NCBI GenBank assembly: GCA_964019055.1
Contig: OZ025211.1
Location: 3,914,835 to 3,978,834 of the forward strand
DNA length: 64,000 bases
Reading direction: 5' to 3'
DNA from: Anthopleura xanthogrammica
Lineage: Eukaryota > Cnidaria > Anthozoa > Actiniaria > Actiniidae
Below, piece after piece: positions 34,601 to 46,590 of the stretch. The position numbers and the translations under genes were made by a program. The notes under the pieces were generated by a model. That model searched no databases. It worked only from the letters and a program-made list of their open reading frames with translations, and had not been told where the DNA came from. Numbering within the stretch: the first letter of the stretch is position 1; each line of letters begins with the position of its first letter.

Positions 34601-36842
34601 CCACTTGTCTATGCACCAGTCTTGCTGTCCAGACTAAAGATGGCTAGACTTTTCAGGAAATATTATCTCTGAGAGGCTGCGTTGGATTAGGAAATTTCCC
34701 GGCGGAAAGGGGCATGTTCCAGACTTTCAGAGACATGCGCTTTCGACGCATATCGACAAGGAAACCCCAAACTCAAACTCTCCTAGACCTGCACTTGCCA
34801 CTCGCTGGCATCAACTCCTCTTTCTCCTTTCCATCAGTGGTGATGAACTGTCCTAGTAATCATGGTTTTCATTTTCCCAGGTCACTGCCAGCCACTGGAC
34901 ATCTGTTCCCTTGAGAATGCCAACAGACTGATAAGATTCTCTTTCTCATCGGCATATGGGTTTCTGGGAGACGTATTGAAGTCCAGTGAACAATCACGAT
35001 GGATGGGTCCTACCCGATATAAATGGGCTGCAGTAAAACGAATGTGTAATCTGAAGTAAGTTTTACGTATTTTCGTTATAAATTCTGACATATAATTCAA
35101 CTCTGTGAATAAGATGGATATTATTTTTCTGTTTTTATGTTTCAGAACATACGAAGTCGAGATTAACTATTTGTTAAGCACCGATAAGGAATACCACCCA
35201 CGCGATAACCAGCGATGTAGAACAGGGTAAGTAACGCATGCGCAATAACATCTAAGCTGTCTCTACCTCGGGCTACTTTGGTTGCTTACTTGTGCTCTGG
35301 CTTCGCTATCCCTACCAGTTGTCTAAGCATTAAAAAAACAATTTGCTAAACGATAAATTGCACCCTAAAGGCTCGTTTACAATGGCTATTTTTGCGGCGA
35401 TTTGAGGTGCGATTTTTGTCATAGCAAAGAATGCATATAAAAGATTAATTTAATAATTTTTATTCCTACAATTTTGTTCTTTAGCTGTGAGGTTTGCGAT
35501 AGACCAGATCCATCGGCTGACGAGGAATCGAAAGGTATGCTCCTACTTCTCTAAAAACTAGTGTTATCAATTTATTGGTAGAGTGCATTAGTGATTTGTA
35601 TTTCACGGAAATATTGTTTGTACTCTATCACCGTCGTACCTTGCTCCCATGACAAAGTTAAGATTTTTTTTAAAACGCGAAGGAAAAAGAAAAAGTTTAA
35701 GGCACAAATAACCTTGTCTTAATGTTCATGAAAGAACTCCCTCAGTCCGACTTACTGGACGTATTTTCTAGGCATTTTTTTTACACAAAATGACTATACC
35801 GTATTTATGATTGATATTTTGTCTCTGAAGAATGGAAGACATTCAAAGGCCATGTGGTAGGAGTCAGTCTTATCACTCTCCCCAGTCCCTGTGAAATCTC
35901 TCCGGACGGGCCTTCGCCGTGCTGTCACCTTGGCGACGGATATACAGACATGATCATAGTACAGGCCTGCACAAAAACACAGATGTATTCACATGTACAG
36001 AGGAACTTCAATTCAAAAGACCAGGTAACGTGAATAACCCGGGTTCTCCACCATTCATTTAAAGGGTTTGGGCACAATTAAAAGAGAATGCAATTTGATT
36101 ACACCTGAATCTGTGAAATAGATTGATAAAGCCGAATAATAACTATTTTTCAAATGCCTTACGCCCCCTCGTTCTAAAATCGCACCTTTTCTATTTTCTA
36201 TAGTTCGACTTTGACTTCGTGGAAGTGAATCGCGTGAAGCAGTGCCACATCCGAGCTGTTACAGAGTACGAACAAAGACACAAAGACGACGGTGTAGATC
36301 AGCGTCTTACGTCTCTTCCAAGAAGTATCAGTAGAGATCGTTCTATCGGGGTGTGGAACGTTGATGGAGAACTGCTAAACGAACCGTCCGTTCTCGTTAG
36401 GTAAAATAAATACAAAAATAAAGACGACACGGCTAAACCAGTACAGCGTGAGCTCGGTCACTTTCATGCGCGCGCATTCAGTCTTATTTCAAGGCATGCA
36501 TCCTTATCAGGACCTTCAGGTTTTTTACGCTTTGAAAAACTTACGGCACGGACCGCGCCTTGCTGCGACCGTGTCAGTGCCGTGCCGTGTATGAAAACAT
36601 TTGAGCATTCTGATTTGGTCAGTGAGCAGTAATCACGCGCGCTGTGATTTTCCCCAACCTCAATTCCCTTTGCGCCTTTTTGCAAAGAAAAACAAGACAG
36701 TGACAGTTCAATAAAACTAGGTTGTATATCTTCAAATCTTTTTTCTTACAGGGTTCATCGAAAATTAGTGACGGTCTTTGGACAGGGAATAGAAGACATT
36801 GCTCCCAAGCAAGGATGGTTTAAAAGATTCCAGTCACGTTAG
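28673..36842 (+). CDS. CERK: Ceramide kinase (CERK/CERKL family), 12 exons, 522 aa
   Basis: Exons: 28673-28778, 30080-30325, 31162-31293, 31833-31896, 33645-33802, 34508-34582, 34881-35055, 35146-35226, 35485-35534, 35831-36024, 36204-36400, 36752-36842; 523 codons with stop, GT-AG throughout. Predicted role: ATP-dependent phosphorylation of ceramide to ceramide-1-phosphate at internal or plasma membranes. N-terminal PH-like region about 1-117 ([27 protein letters not shown]). Diacylglycerol-kinase catalytic domain about 123-280 with the nucleotide-binding GGDG at 188-191 ([11 protein letters not shown]) and IIPAGSTD near 232-239. The CxxxCxxC motif at C343/C347/C350 is a hallmark of CERK and absent from CERKL. 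C-terminal WNVDGELL and RVHRKLV...GIED match both. The start ATG has an in-frame stop 15 bases upstream. Lengths of 522 here and about 537 in human CERK agree. The PH region looks more CERKL-like, so it may predate the CERK/CERKL split. Confidence 0.92.
30869..31160. repeat. Degenerate CATC/CATT simple repeat
   Basis: Starts as (CCAT)n with ATCC words and decays into CATTCATTT-type repeats. It runs up to the splice acceptor of exon 3 of the ceramide kinase gene (31162) and supplies its pyrimidine-rich tract. Open frames across it, rich in Ser, His and Pro, are by-products. Confidence 0.85.
31503..31788. repeat. MITE family 2, copy 4 (long form)
   Basis: GTGCAGTTTTCGTATGACTG at left and ATTCATATGAGATCTGCCC at right with GTGCCGT-type words inside. 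It is longer than other copies because of an extra central segment. It ends 44 bp before exon 4 of the ceramide kinase gene. Confidence 0.7.
32258..33418. mobile_element. Non-autonomous TIR element, about 1.16 kb
   Basis: TATGCGTAATGGATAAGTT at 32258-32276 recurs as an exact reverse complement at about 33399-33418, flanked by TA, which fits a Tc1/mariner-like target duplication. The interior has no transposase-like frame. It occupies most of intron 4 of the ceramide kinase gene. The superfamily assignment is inference. Confidence 0.65.
36534..36620. repeat. MITE family 2, partial copy 5
   Basis: Contains the core words GGCACGGACCGCGCCTTGC and GTGCCGTGCCGTGTATGAAA shared with 20241-20419, but I see no clear terminal repeats. 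It lies in the last intron of the ceramide kinase gene. Confidence 0.55.
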
Positions 36843-37736
36843 AAGCACAAGTCCATTAAGGCATAGTTGACTTTGTGTGAAATTCAGCGCACTTATTAAT
36901 AAGAATTCTAATTGATTTTCAAACAACTAGAGGTTTTGCGTGATACGTGTTGGCCACCATTTCTGCCCCATTTCAGTAGTGACGTCACAGAAGCCGCGTG
37001 GGTTTAGTGCAATTAGTAATAATAGTTATTTTGAAATGAATATGTTAGAATATTTATTTATATTAGGTTTTTATTTAAAAATATCTCGACGAAAACATTA
37101 TCAAAGAGTGTTATAGCAGGATGATAGTGCTCATTATCATTATTAGTCCTTTTCTAAAGAATGAAGTTTTAGCCAAAAGAGTTTATATACTGGCTTATAC
37201 ACCTATTTCAAAAAAGGTTGTCGCAGTTGAAAGCAACAAGCCACAAGCAACAACACAAGACGGCAAGAACATCTGTATTTCACTCCATATTTATCATTCA
37301 GACGCGATTATTGTAGTCGTTTTGTAATGGTAGGCTGAAACTGTTTCATTTCTTTAACTGTTGTCCGGAATCTTCAGCTGTTTTAGGTGGTCTTGGCTTG
37401 TTGCCTGTCGCTTGTTGCTTTCGGCTACGACAACCTTCATTGAAATAGGTGCATATTGACTAATATATGCTGAGGGGTTTTTTTCATTGCTTTTTTTTAT
37501 TTTTAGCTAGTTCGTTCTTACCTTAGAGTTTTACTTTGCATTGAGTATGATGATTTTCCCTTTTCAGTCGCCATGTTATTCTTTTGGGATAAGATTCTTC
37601 CTTTGATTTTTCTTAAAAATGTGGCCTCGTAAGCGTTATAAGAAACAAGGGGAATGACACATGGTTTGGAATGGAAGACAATAATATATTAATGTAAATA
37701 ATTTGTCCACTTCGGACCACGTGTCATTCCTTGACC

Positions 37737-37877
37737 ATAGCCCACTTTCGATATTCTGGTTGAGTAATATCCGTGTAAACAATGGAGATATCCTGATATA
37801 TTCTTTTATTTCCCCGGAGCCTCGCCTTGAATTGCTTTGTGCGTGCTCACTCAATCAGAATATCGAAAGTGGGCTAT
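37737..37877. repeat. Inverted repeat (TAGCCCACTTTCGATATTCT)
   Basis: About 28 bp at 37737-37765 is repeated in complement at 37849-37877 around an 85-bp centre. It is a small MITE-like element, non-coding. Confidence 0.85.
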
Positions 37878-37904
37878 TAGATTCTTCGAATAAGTTTCAT
37901 CTAC

Positions 37905-38235
37905 ATTAGAGAAAAACGTTTGCGCATGCGTGCCTTTCAGCACGCTTTCCAAGAATTTATAGAGTTTTAGTGAGAAAATATATGCTTGTTTTCTCCGAGT
38001 ATACAAAAAATTTCGTGGGTATACTTTTGTGAGACCAAGATACTGTGTTAATAAAGACAATATGAAACAATTAGCCTTAAGTTTCAAGAACTGATCTTAA
38101 GTTTTGGCATTTTGTAAAGTCTATTCTTCAGGCAAGTGTGAAAGTCAAATTTGAATATTTTTACAATAGCACGAAGACGCTTTCGACTAATTTGCATACG
38201 GACTTAGAGCATGCGCAGACGTTTTTCACGCGTGT
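37905..38235 (+). repeat. TIR element family 4, copy 1
   Basis: About 330 bp with imperfect terminal inverted repeats (GAAAAACGTTTGCGCATGC at left; GCATGCGCAGACGTTTTTC at right). A second full copy lies inverted at 63205-63539 with high similarity across the whole length. Confidence 0.9.
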
Positions 38236-38271
38236 CAGTTTCATCTATACTTAAGTATCTTATATCTCAAG

Positions 38272-38395
38272 TAAGGCCCGGTTTAAGCGTCGAATTTCAC
38301 ATGTGCCGAATCTAACTCTAATTCAGCAAAACCTATTGTTTAAATTCATTTGCATTAGATTCGGCATTTGAAATTCGACGTCTAAACCGGGCCTA
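38272..38395. repeat. MITE with TAGGCCCGGTTT ends
   Basis: A 124-bp palindromic element with arms of about 40 bp: TAAGGCCCGGTTTAAGCGTC at left, GACGTCTAAACCGGGCCTAA at right; inner arms contain GAATTTC and GCCGAATCTA. Confidence 0.92.
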
Positions 38396-39364
38396 ACACT
38401 GGCAGATAAGTAATAATCCGCAAGGTAGTGACGCGTGTCTGAGAAGGGAAAGCATTAGGTCCAAAGCAAAAGGGTTCGCTGCTACATCACGATAATGCGA
38501 TACATACCAACCATTCGTCTTAGTTATTTACAGTATTATTTTACATTCACTTGCAACAACTGCAGCCAATTGGCTCAAGCCAGGTTTTATTAATATATTA
38601 TAATAATAATGTTATTTTACAAAGAAAACTAGCAATAAGAAATGGCAACATTATCAAGTCAAGAAATGTCCTAAGTGTAGTTTTCTTACTAAATTGTTTA
38701 TCAAAAGTCGCTTTTATTAAGAAGAATATTATCAGAATGTTATTATTAGTTAATATATAAAGATTGATGGAGTTTTTTTAAGCTGATAAATATAGCATGC
38801 GCAAAAGTTATTTGAAAGATCTTAGTTTGTTTCGTTTCTTCACAACGGCTTGTAATATATCGTGATCATAGCTCATTTTTTTAGAAGCAATATATTAAAA
38901 GAAGTGTGTGCCTATTTTTTTCTTTCTTTCAATCTTTGATTCTTTCATCCTTTTCAGTTCATTCATTCATTTCTTTACTCTTTTATTCTTTGTTTCGGTT
39001 TTCCTATTTCTAATTATCCTTTTATCTCTGTGTCGTTATTTTTATAGCTTATTTCATGTTTTGGTTGTCTACTCTTATCTCTTTCCTTTCAGCAGTATTG
39101 CGTGTAGCAATAACGGTGACTAAAGCGTTGTGACGTAGGTCCAACGGATCACAAAAATCGCTTAATAACGACAGAAAATGTTCTCAATGATTAAACCTTC
39201 ACCTAAAACAATTAAAATACTGGGAACAAATTCCTTCATGAAGCAAAAGAAAGAAAATGTATAGAACTGCCTCTCGTTTTGGACCAGAAGTCATTTTTCC
39301 ATACGATTCACGTTATTCATGGTTATATGCATCTTTATAGTAAATATGTGGTACGTTTTATCTT

Positions 39365-39598
39365 TACTTTAGAATGGCGCCAAATTGTGGAATAATCTAC
39401 CCACTGAAGCAAGATGCACTAGTTCCCTCAATACATTCAAAATGTGTATTGATAAGTGCACTACGTTAGTCTAATAGACTCGTACTCACACGGCAAACAT
39501 GAAAAACAGTTTTTATATATATTTTATTTGTATAATGTTAACCTGATGCTTTTACCGTGTTTAAATAAAGTTTACCAATACCAATACCAATACCAATG
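39365..39598 (+). mobile_element. 5'-truncated LINE, 3' end with (CCAATA)n tail
   Basis: The plus strand reads a short peptide (LWNNLPTEARC...SLNTFKMCIDKC) before a stop, which resembles the C-terminal tail of non-LTR retrotransposon ORF2 proteins. About 100 bp of 3' UTR, AATAAAGTTTA and (CCAATA)n follow. Everything 5' is missing, the usual outcome of truncated target-primed insertion. The exact clade is not resolved. Confidence 0.65.
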
Positions 39599-40648
39599 GC
39601 ACCGTCGCATTTAATGCACCGCTGTCTTCATTGTTCAAGGTTTTCCTTTTCCGGATTATTTGCTGACGTAGTTTGACAACAAGTTATTTTTGGTTGGATA
39701 GTAATGACATTGAAATGTTTCGGGAGAAAATGAAATGCAGCAATCGAGTATCTTGCGTTTTGGGGGATTCGAGAGAAATTTGATATGGCCAAAAATTATT
39801 AAAGATCGAAATTATTTACGGAAGTAGCGTATTTACTATATTTCTAGGCAGAATTTCAAAATATTATTTTTCTTGCTTGAACATGTGCTATCGCCGAAGG
39901 GCTGAAAGACACGCATGAATCGAGCAACAACATCACGATTAACAGTCGCGTTGTGATTAGATAGAATAAAAATAAGTTTTCGATGTTCAATGACTTTATT
40001 TTCCGGTTACTTAACAGAAATAGATTTTCCCAACTGGGAAAACTCCTTTTGCAGCAAGAAACCAAGAAAAACTTGAAGGGATATCTTTAAACCATTTTTA
40101 TCGAATACAATAAGCAAAAGTACTATGAAGCGAGAATTTTTGAGAGTAAAAAAGTATATTACGAATTCTACCGTTTCTTGCACTTGCATTAGCAAGTATT
40201 GGATCCTCAGCTTTAGTCCAATCAGTTGGAAGGAGAAACGGGAAGAGCTACGTACTGACGTGTTCACCCATGCCAGCAGCCACAAGAATGACAGGAGACT
40301 TGACGCTTAATTTATAAATGCATGAATTCAAGAGTAATTGGATTGTGAATCTATAATTATAGTTCTGTGTAAATTGGACACTTCAATTGTCTCATGATCA
40401 AAGAAAATGAAACGTTGGGCTTCGCTTTTGTAAAGTGAGATTATATTACATTGAACAAAGTGAAAGGCTTTATGTAGCCACTCAACTGAAGGTGTCTTCC
40501 ATAAGGAAAATTAACAAAAATCATCGAGTGTCTTCTGCTGAAGAATGAGCGCTTATACCACAGTTGGTTCAGCGGAAATAACTATTTGACGAGTTTAGTC
40601 AAGTTGTACAATGCAACAAGTCACATCATCTTAAAGATCGATCACACG

Positions 40649-43600
40649 ATGTTTGGTTTATCGCTGCCCGAGGTTTTTCATTTTTACATTGGCTTCGTTC
40701 TTGTCTTAATCATCCCAGCCACTTTATCAGACACTGAAGTTATTCAAACTGAGGTTGGATCCAGAGACAAAATCAACTATCGAAATTTATCATGTCAAGT
40801 GGCTTCTAGAAAAAGACTTTGTGAAAGTTTTGGCGCACAAGAAGTCGTACATGATGGAAAAAATTGTTCCTGTTTTTGCCCACAAGATGCCAATACATTT
40901 GGTTTCGATGGAAAATACTGCAAGTGTCTTTCCAATAACATTTCATATGGGGGTAAAGATGAAATATTTTTTTTTTAGTTATAAAATTTTATCGTTTTTA
41001 ATTTTGCATGTGGCTGATGATGAAACTGTTGTTTGATAGACTGACAGAGTTCTTCATCAGCCATGGTGTGGTATTTCACTTTCAATTTTTTTTAATATGT
41101 CAAATTTCGTACACTATTTTCTTCGTCTGTCCTGGATAATCAGCTTTAATTAAAGAAAAAAAGCTATTATATTCCGGTTTGTCTCTTATTAGATTAGTAT
41201 TGCTTCGCACAAAAATTGCTCTGCTGTAATTCTAGAAAAATGGAAATTGAAAATGAATTGTTTTCTATAAAAGGATGTTATTGTTCTTGTTGATTACAAA
41301 AACCATTTAAGTCACGTTAACAAGCAAAGATATGATTAAGAGCTTAGCATTTTTTCCCCTAACAAGTCTCTGCAAAAGCTAATTATAAAAGGTCTACAGG
41401 GGAATAAGGATCCATGCCACTGAGAAACGTATCGAAATAAAATCTAAAAGAAATATTCTACAACTCCGTCCTCGTGCTAAATAGTACATATGCTTTCAAA
41501 TTTTGAACTAAACTTTGATCGATAATATTATCATCATGCATCATTTGATAGGGGAACCTTTGATTTTAAAATGCTGCTAATTAGTCAATTATTGTACAGC
41601 TTAAAGCAGTTGATCATTGTTTTCTCCGATCAACTCTTTTTAAAATTCAATATTTTATTTCAGGTTGTCCAAAATTCAGTCAAATTAATCAAGATATTCT
41701 TCAACGAAATTCCATTACCAAACTTCCCCTTTCCTCCAAAAATTGTTCTTTGCAAGTTTTGTACAGAAGGAACAATGGAACCTGGATAACGGTGAAGAAT
41801 ATAACAGGAATAATGGAATTCAGTAGCGAAGGAATGGTATATGTTCTAAAGGTAAGCTTGATATTTTACTCATTTTTGCTTCATTTCATAACGTGACAGA
41901 TTTAAAATGTGCAGCACATTTTTCATTCTGTGACAGTTGGGGCACCCAGGACCCTAAAGTATACTTTTTAGAACAAGACATATGCATAGACTACCATTAA
42001 CACAACAAACTTTCTCACATTCTTTTAGATTGTTATTCTCATTTGGGCGATAGAAATCTACCGTAGATAAGAAAAAAATTCGCGAAGCAATATGGTAGTT
42101 ATAGTAAAATGACGCCATCATGGTGCCTATTTCAACAAACATGAACTAGGGCATGTTTCTGCCGTGCCAATTCGTAAAATAATTCGAATTTTTAGAAATG
42201 GTTCAAAATAATATCTGTCAAGCTCAGAATCCATGAACTTCGTTGAAAAGTATATCTAAAGTCACCAGAGCAGATTTTGTATGCAAGCTAGTGCTTAATT
42301 TCTACGATTCCTTTTCGACCAATATTAGGCCCAAAGCTTCGCTAATCCAATCCAAACCCTTGAACTCAGAAACCACTTCTAAGTACGTTATCCACTCGTT
42401 TGAAATTTGCTCAAAAAGTGTAATAAATAAATCTATTTTCGTGAAACTGAGGACAGACATGTTTTGTTTTGTTTCGCTTCCTTGGTTATGACCGGAAATA
42501 TAATCGTTCTTTAGCTTCGTATAGGTCAATGAGTTTTAAAATACTACTTAGACATTGCACTTGTATGTGCAGTCAGCTGGCACCCTAAGCAGCAACCAAC
42601 CGGAATATTCATGACTCTTATTGATATTTTTAGGTCAAGAATTCAACCAACGATTTTCAAGGAACATTATACAATGTCATCGTCCAATGTCCGGAACAAA
42701 ATGGCACATGTTTTCTGTTGAAAGTGCCCAGCAAAGTGACATGTAAGTCTTAAAGTTTTCAATTTTTCGTTTAGGCTACGCCATTTTTGTCATTTTTTTT
42801 AGCGCTTTTCATGCTTATGGAACATTTTTTTAGACATTTTTGTTGCGTTTTTTGAATCAAATATACAAATATTCTAAGCTAAGTAAGAAACTTGAAACTT
42901 GCCAAATGGAGTAACGAATGAAAGCCAAAAATGCAAATATCCAGACCCATATAATTAATAGTTGTTGAGTCGCAAAATATAAAAACAATAATGCCGTTAA
43001 CGTTAGTTGCAGTATTTTCAACCGGACGCAAATTTTCGTATCACTATCTATACCAAAGTACTAACTCTATTGAAATATATTTAAAGGTCCTATTATGCTG
43101 TTACATTCTTCAAAAAGTGCTCCAACAACATCACCAATGAAAAACGTGACAACCCCTTCCTCGGTAAGCTATGTCAATACCAACATGTTTGGCTAATATC
43201 CATTTTTTAATAATATATTATTCAATTGAATTTTCATTGCGCTAACTAATAATTCTATTTTAGGTTTTATTGATAATTTTCCCAAGAAAATCATCGAGGA
43301 ATACTCTTATTTATTGCTCCATATCGGGATACTAGAAAAGCTCTTTTATACAAGTGGACTTCCTGTGGATTTCGCGGGATCATTCGCGCCAAAAACGCGC
43401 GCGCGCTCTTCTTGGAACTCTCGCTACGCCACTGGTGCTAACCTTCAGGTTTTTTGATTTTTTTTCGCACAGAATTCCAACATCAACTCCAAAGCTCTCA
43501 CTAAAGAGGAGTTGGCTGCTATTATAGTCAGTTGTCTCATATTTCTCGCCATTATTCTCCTCGTACTATTTCTCTGCATTCGCAGAAAACGCGATCAAGT

Positions 43601-43726
43601 GATCAAGTGAGTAATATTTGAGAGTTGAAAACGGATCTATGCATGAATCGATATATTACTTGGGGGTTGCATTGGTCACCAAAAATTTGATCTCAGAATG
43701 GAAACAAATGGATAATTGATTCCTCA

Positions 43727-43776
<50 letters not shown>

Positions 43777-45506
43777 TATTATTATTATTATTTTAGTGCC
43801 TTTTCATTGTTTTTTTTGTGTACTTTAATGTACCTTGATCACTCTCACGGCGCCATGTTTATTCCATTGAGAAAAAAAACTTTGTTTAACCCCGCGTAAC
43901 CTCGTCCTGAAACGCTTGAATGCGAGGCTACGGGGGGAAAATCCATTGTTTAGTCAACATGGCTGCTGCGTGAGAAAGGTCTATTGTTTTTATTTTCGCG
44001 ATTTGAAGCCACTTACCTTTTACTGAAATCATTTCTTTTACTCCGAAATAGGAATGACAGAAGAGAAAGTCAACAACAAATGACAGGTGATCAGGATGTC
44101 GAGAAAAGAAGTTCAGAACCAGTTGTATTTTCGCGACCTAATCGTGCAAGCACACAGCGAAAAGACAGTGCAAATCCAGGCTTTGAACCTGACGCTGGAA
44201 ATACCTATGATGACAATGATGAAGAGTCGGATTACGATTTTCCCATTGATGAAAAACATTCCATAATAAGTGTAAGAAATATTTTGATTATATTTTCTTT
44301 TGTTTACGTGGTATATCTTAATTTGTTATATACCAACTGTCAAAGTCACGTGAACGTGAACAAGTTTTTATGTTTCCCCGGCAACGGGTCTCAGCGGACA
44401 ACAACATGTAGCAAAACACTTATTTACTGGAACCTCGGGAAAGCAGTGTGACCGGATCTAGAGATTTGTTAGGTTAGATACTTAAGGAAAGCTTAAGGAA
44501 CACGAGGTCAAAGGGGGTCCAGATACTTAATGAATGGAACATGAGGTCAAAGGGGGCCCAGATAATCAATGAATGGAACATGAGGTCAAAGGGGGTCCAG
44601 ATACTGAATGAATAGAGCACGTGGTCAAAGCGGGTCCAGATACTCAATGAATTGAACATGACGTCAAAGGGGTCCAACTAAAAATTGTTACAAGAATTTG
44701 GACTAAAAATTACCATCGCCACCAAATACATTATATTTTCATTCTACTCTGCTCATACCGGTATTCAAATGACGATTTTGTCTGTGACTCTTTTCCAGGA
44801 TTTCATCAATAAAATCAAAAGACCTCTATCCGTGAAAATATCGAGTTCAAAGCAAAAGGAAAAAGAGGAAAAGCTGGATAACGAAAGCGACGAGTACCAA
44901 ATAATGGAAAAATTGGAACATCCTGACAACCTTGAGAATGCAGCTGTTTATGAGAACACTATCAATGGATTCGTCAAAGAAGAACCGAAGCCAGAAGCAA
45001 AACAATCCTCGTACAAGAAAAGATGGAGACCAAAATTGAGAAAGAAAGATAAGAAATTAGGGGGTCAAAGTACGGGGGAGAAGGAGGGCAAGAGCAATGA
45101 TAGTGATTTTCCTCAGTTAACAGTGACAGAGGAAGAAATTCCTAACAAGAAAGGTGGAGATAACATGGAGCTAGAAAACTTTTATGAAAACAACGAGGTA
45201 ATAAAAGAAAACTTACGACATAAAGGCCCTTCAAGGATCCCCCTCCATGAGAACAGAGCTAGCTATAGCAATGATGTCCCCGAGGAGGAAGAAGGTCCCC
45301 CGCCTCCACCAAGATCAACATCATTAGATAAGGTCCTAGATACACCTAACGATTACCGTCCCATTCCGTCTCCGAGAATGAAGAACAAATTGCAAAATTC
45401 ACAGGGAAATGATGACATTAACTATGAGATTGATAATGATCCATCTGAGTTGTACGAAAATACGCGGAAAAGCAGTAATCCAACGCCAATACCAAGAGCA
45501 AAGTGA
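40649..45506 (+). CDS. Putative single-pass membrane adaptor/receptor, unknown family (7 exons, 579 aa)
   Basis: Exons: 40649-40952, 41664-41851, 42634-42742, 43087-43163, 43473-43606, 44052-44271, 44799-45506; 580 codons with stop, all joints in phase. The first ATG is followed by a hydrophobic signal-like segment (about 10-28). The ectodomain, about 29-239, has paired cysteines (CxCxC near residue 75; CxC near 92) and several N-x-S/T sites. A transmembrane helix lies at about 240-262, followed by RRKR. The cytoplasmic tail of about 317 residues is highly charged and carries repeated tyrosine motifs: YDDN 323, YQIM 377, YENT 395, YENN 473, YEID 553, YENT 563, plus PPPPPR near 511-516 and PSPR. 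YxN and YxxM motifs fit Grb2 and PI3K SH2 docking. Signalling role is inference; I do not recognise the family. The final exon codes for most of the tail. Confidence 0.75.
43728..43794. repeat. (TTA)n microsatellite
   Basis: About 20 TTA units with one interruption, in the intron between exons 5 and 6 of the putative adaptor gene. Confidence 0.95.
44500..44680. repeat. Tandem repeat of about 40 bp
   Basis: Four to five imperfect copies of a unit containing GAGGTCAAAGGGGGTCCAGA followed by TACTGAATGAATGGAACAT. It lies in the last intron of the putative adaptor gene, about 120 bp before the final exon. Antisense open frames across it are repeat artefacts. Confidence 0.88.
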
Positions 45507-45649
45507 TAAGAAGGCAGTAGTTTCGTTGGAGCAGAACATAGGATTGGGAATAGCGCCTCAAAATGGCGGCTGTGCACCAATACCATTAGTACAAAGTCAA
45601 TTGTAAGGAATGATTTCGATGTTCTTTTTAGTGGATCCCTTACCATGAG

Positions 45650-45655
45650 AATAAA
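45650..45655 (+). terminator. Polyadenylation signal AATAAA
   Basis: First AATAAA after the stop of the putative adaptor gene (45506), 144 bp downstream. Plausible 3' end signal; cleavage site not visible. Confidence 0.45.
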
Positions 45656-45989
45656 AAGACAAAAGACATGGCTGCCATGTTGGTTGCCATGACAAGGAAC
45701 TGATGACTCAATCTTGTTTGAGTCATCCAACATGGCTGATATGTATGATCCAAATGCTTTGAAAGTCAAAGACTATTTGCATATAGCTTTTTATAGAAAT
45801 TAAAATTGAATAACTGAGATTTAAATTTTCTTTCACAAACAAGAAGGCCACTGACCAAAAGGCCATGAACACTTAAGATTGCCGTAAATGAACTTGTAAG
45901 GTTTTTTATCCATTATTCTCTAATCTTAGCCTTAGTTCTTTGTAGCTGACTGAACGGTAAACCAACGAATAGCTGATGAAAACAACTAT

Positions 45990-46590
45990 GTACTTATTGA
46001 CTGAGTGGGAGGTCCGAACAAATATTTTCCCGTTCGGACCGACCTTAACTCAGTCAATAAGCATTTTATCATATGACCACATATAAAAAATCGATTTCAA
46101 AGCGTTTTTATTAAATGCGAATCAAAATGCGTAGTTTTTACATGATTGACGGCAGCGAGTCCGAACGGCGAGTCCGAACGGGAAATTATTACACTTTTCG
46201 GAAAAGCGTACTTTTTTTGCTGACGACATTTTCCCCAAAGGTTTTTTTTAGAATCACGCGTACAGTGAAATACGGTCATATGATAATACTTAACAATTAG
46301 TCCTCGAGTCCGAATGGTCTACGAGTCAATAGCCCATGAGGCCGAAGGCCGAATGGGCTATTGACTCGTAGGCCATGAGGGCGAGAGGTCTAATTGTTTT
46401 AGTAAAAACCTACTAATCGGTCCAATAAAAGGATGCAAAAAGTTTTGGATTTTGCTTTAAATATATATTTTTTGGTTTTCAAAACCGGCGCTTTTCGCTA
46501 CTAGAGGTCTATCACTAATAGACCCCTAGTAGCTCAGCCAATCACAGGGCTCGATTGGTGATAGACCATTAGTAGGTTTTTTCTAAAAGT
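45990..46590. repeat. Mosaic of short inverted repeats
   Basis: Contains nested palindromes: ACTGAGT...GGTCCGAACA with its complement around 46005-46060, TCCGAATGGTCTACGAGTCA with CCGAATGGGCTATTGACTCG around 46305-46370, and ACCTACTAATCGGTCCAATA / ATTGGTGATAGACCATTAGT ends at about 46405-46578. It looks like two or three nested non-autonomous elements. Exact borders could not be fixed. Confidence 0.55.

Larger units (their letters stand above)
36843..40648. other. Intergenic region, repeats only
   Basis: 3.8 kb between the ceramide kinase stop and the start of the putative adaptor gene. It holds three inverted-repeat elements and one LINE 3' end, listed separately. I see no protein-coding exon: the frames here are short and interrupted. 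38400-39360 and 39600-40640 show nothing I recognise. Confidence 0.6.
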
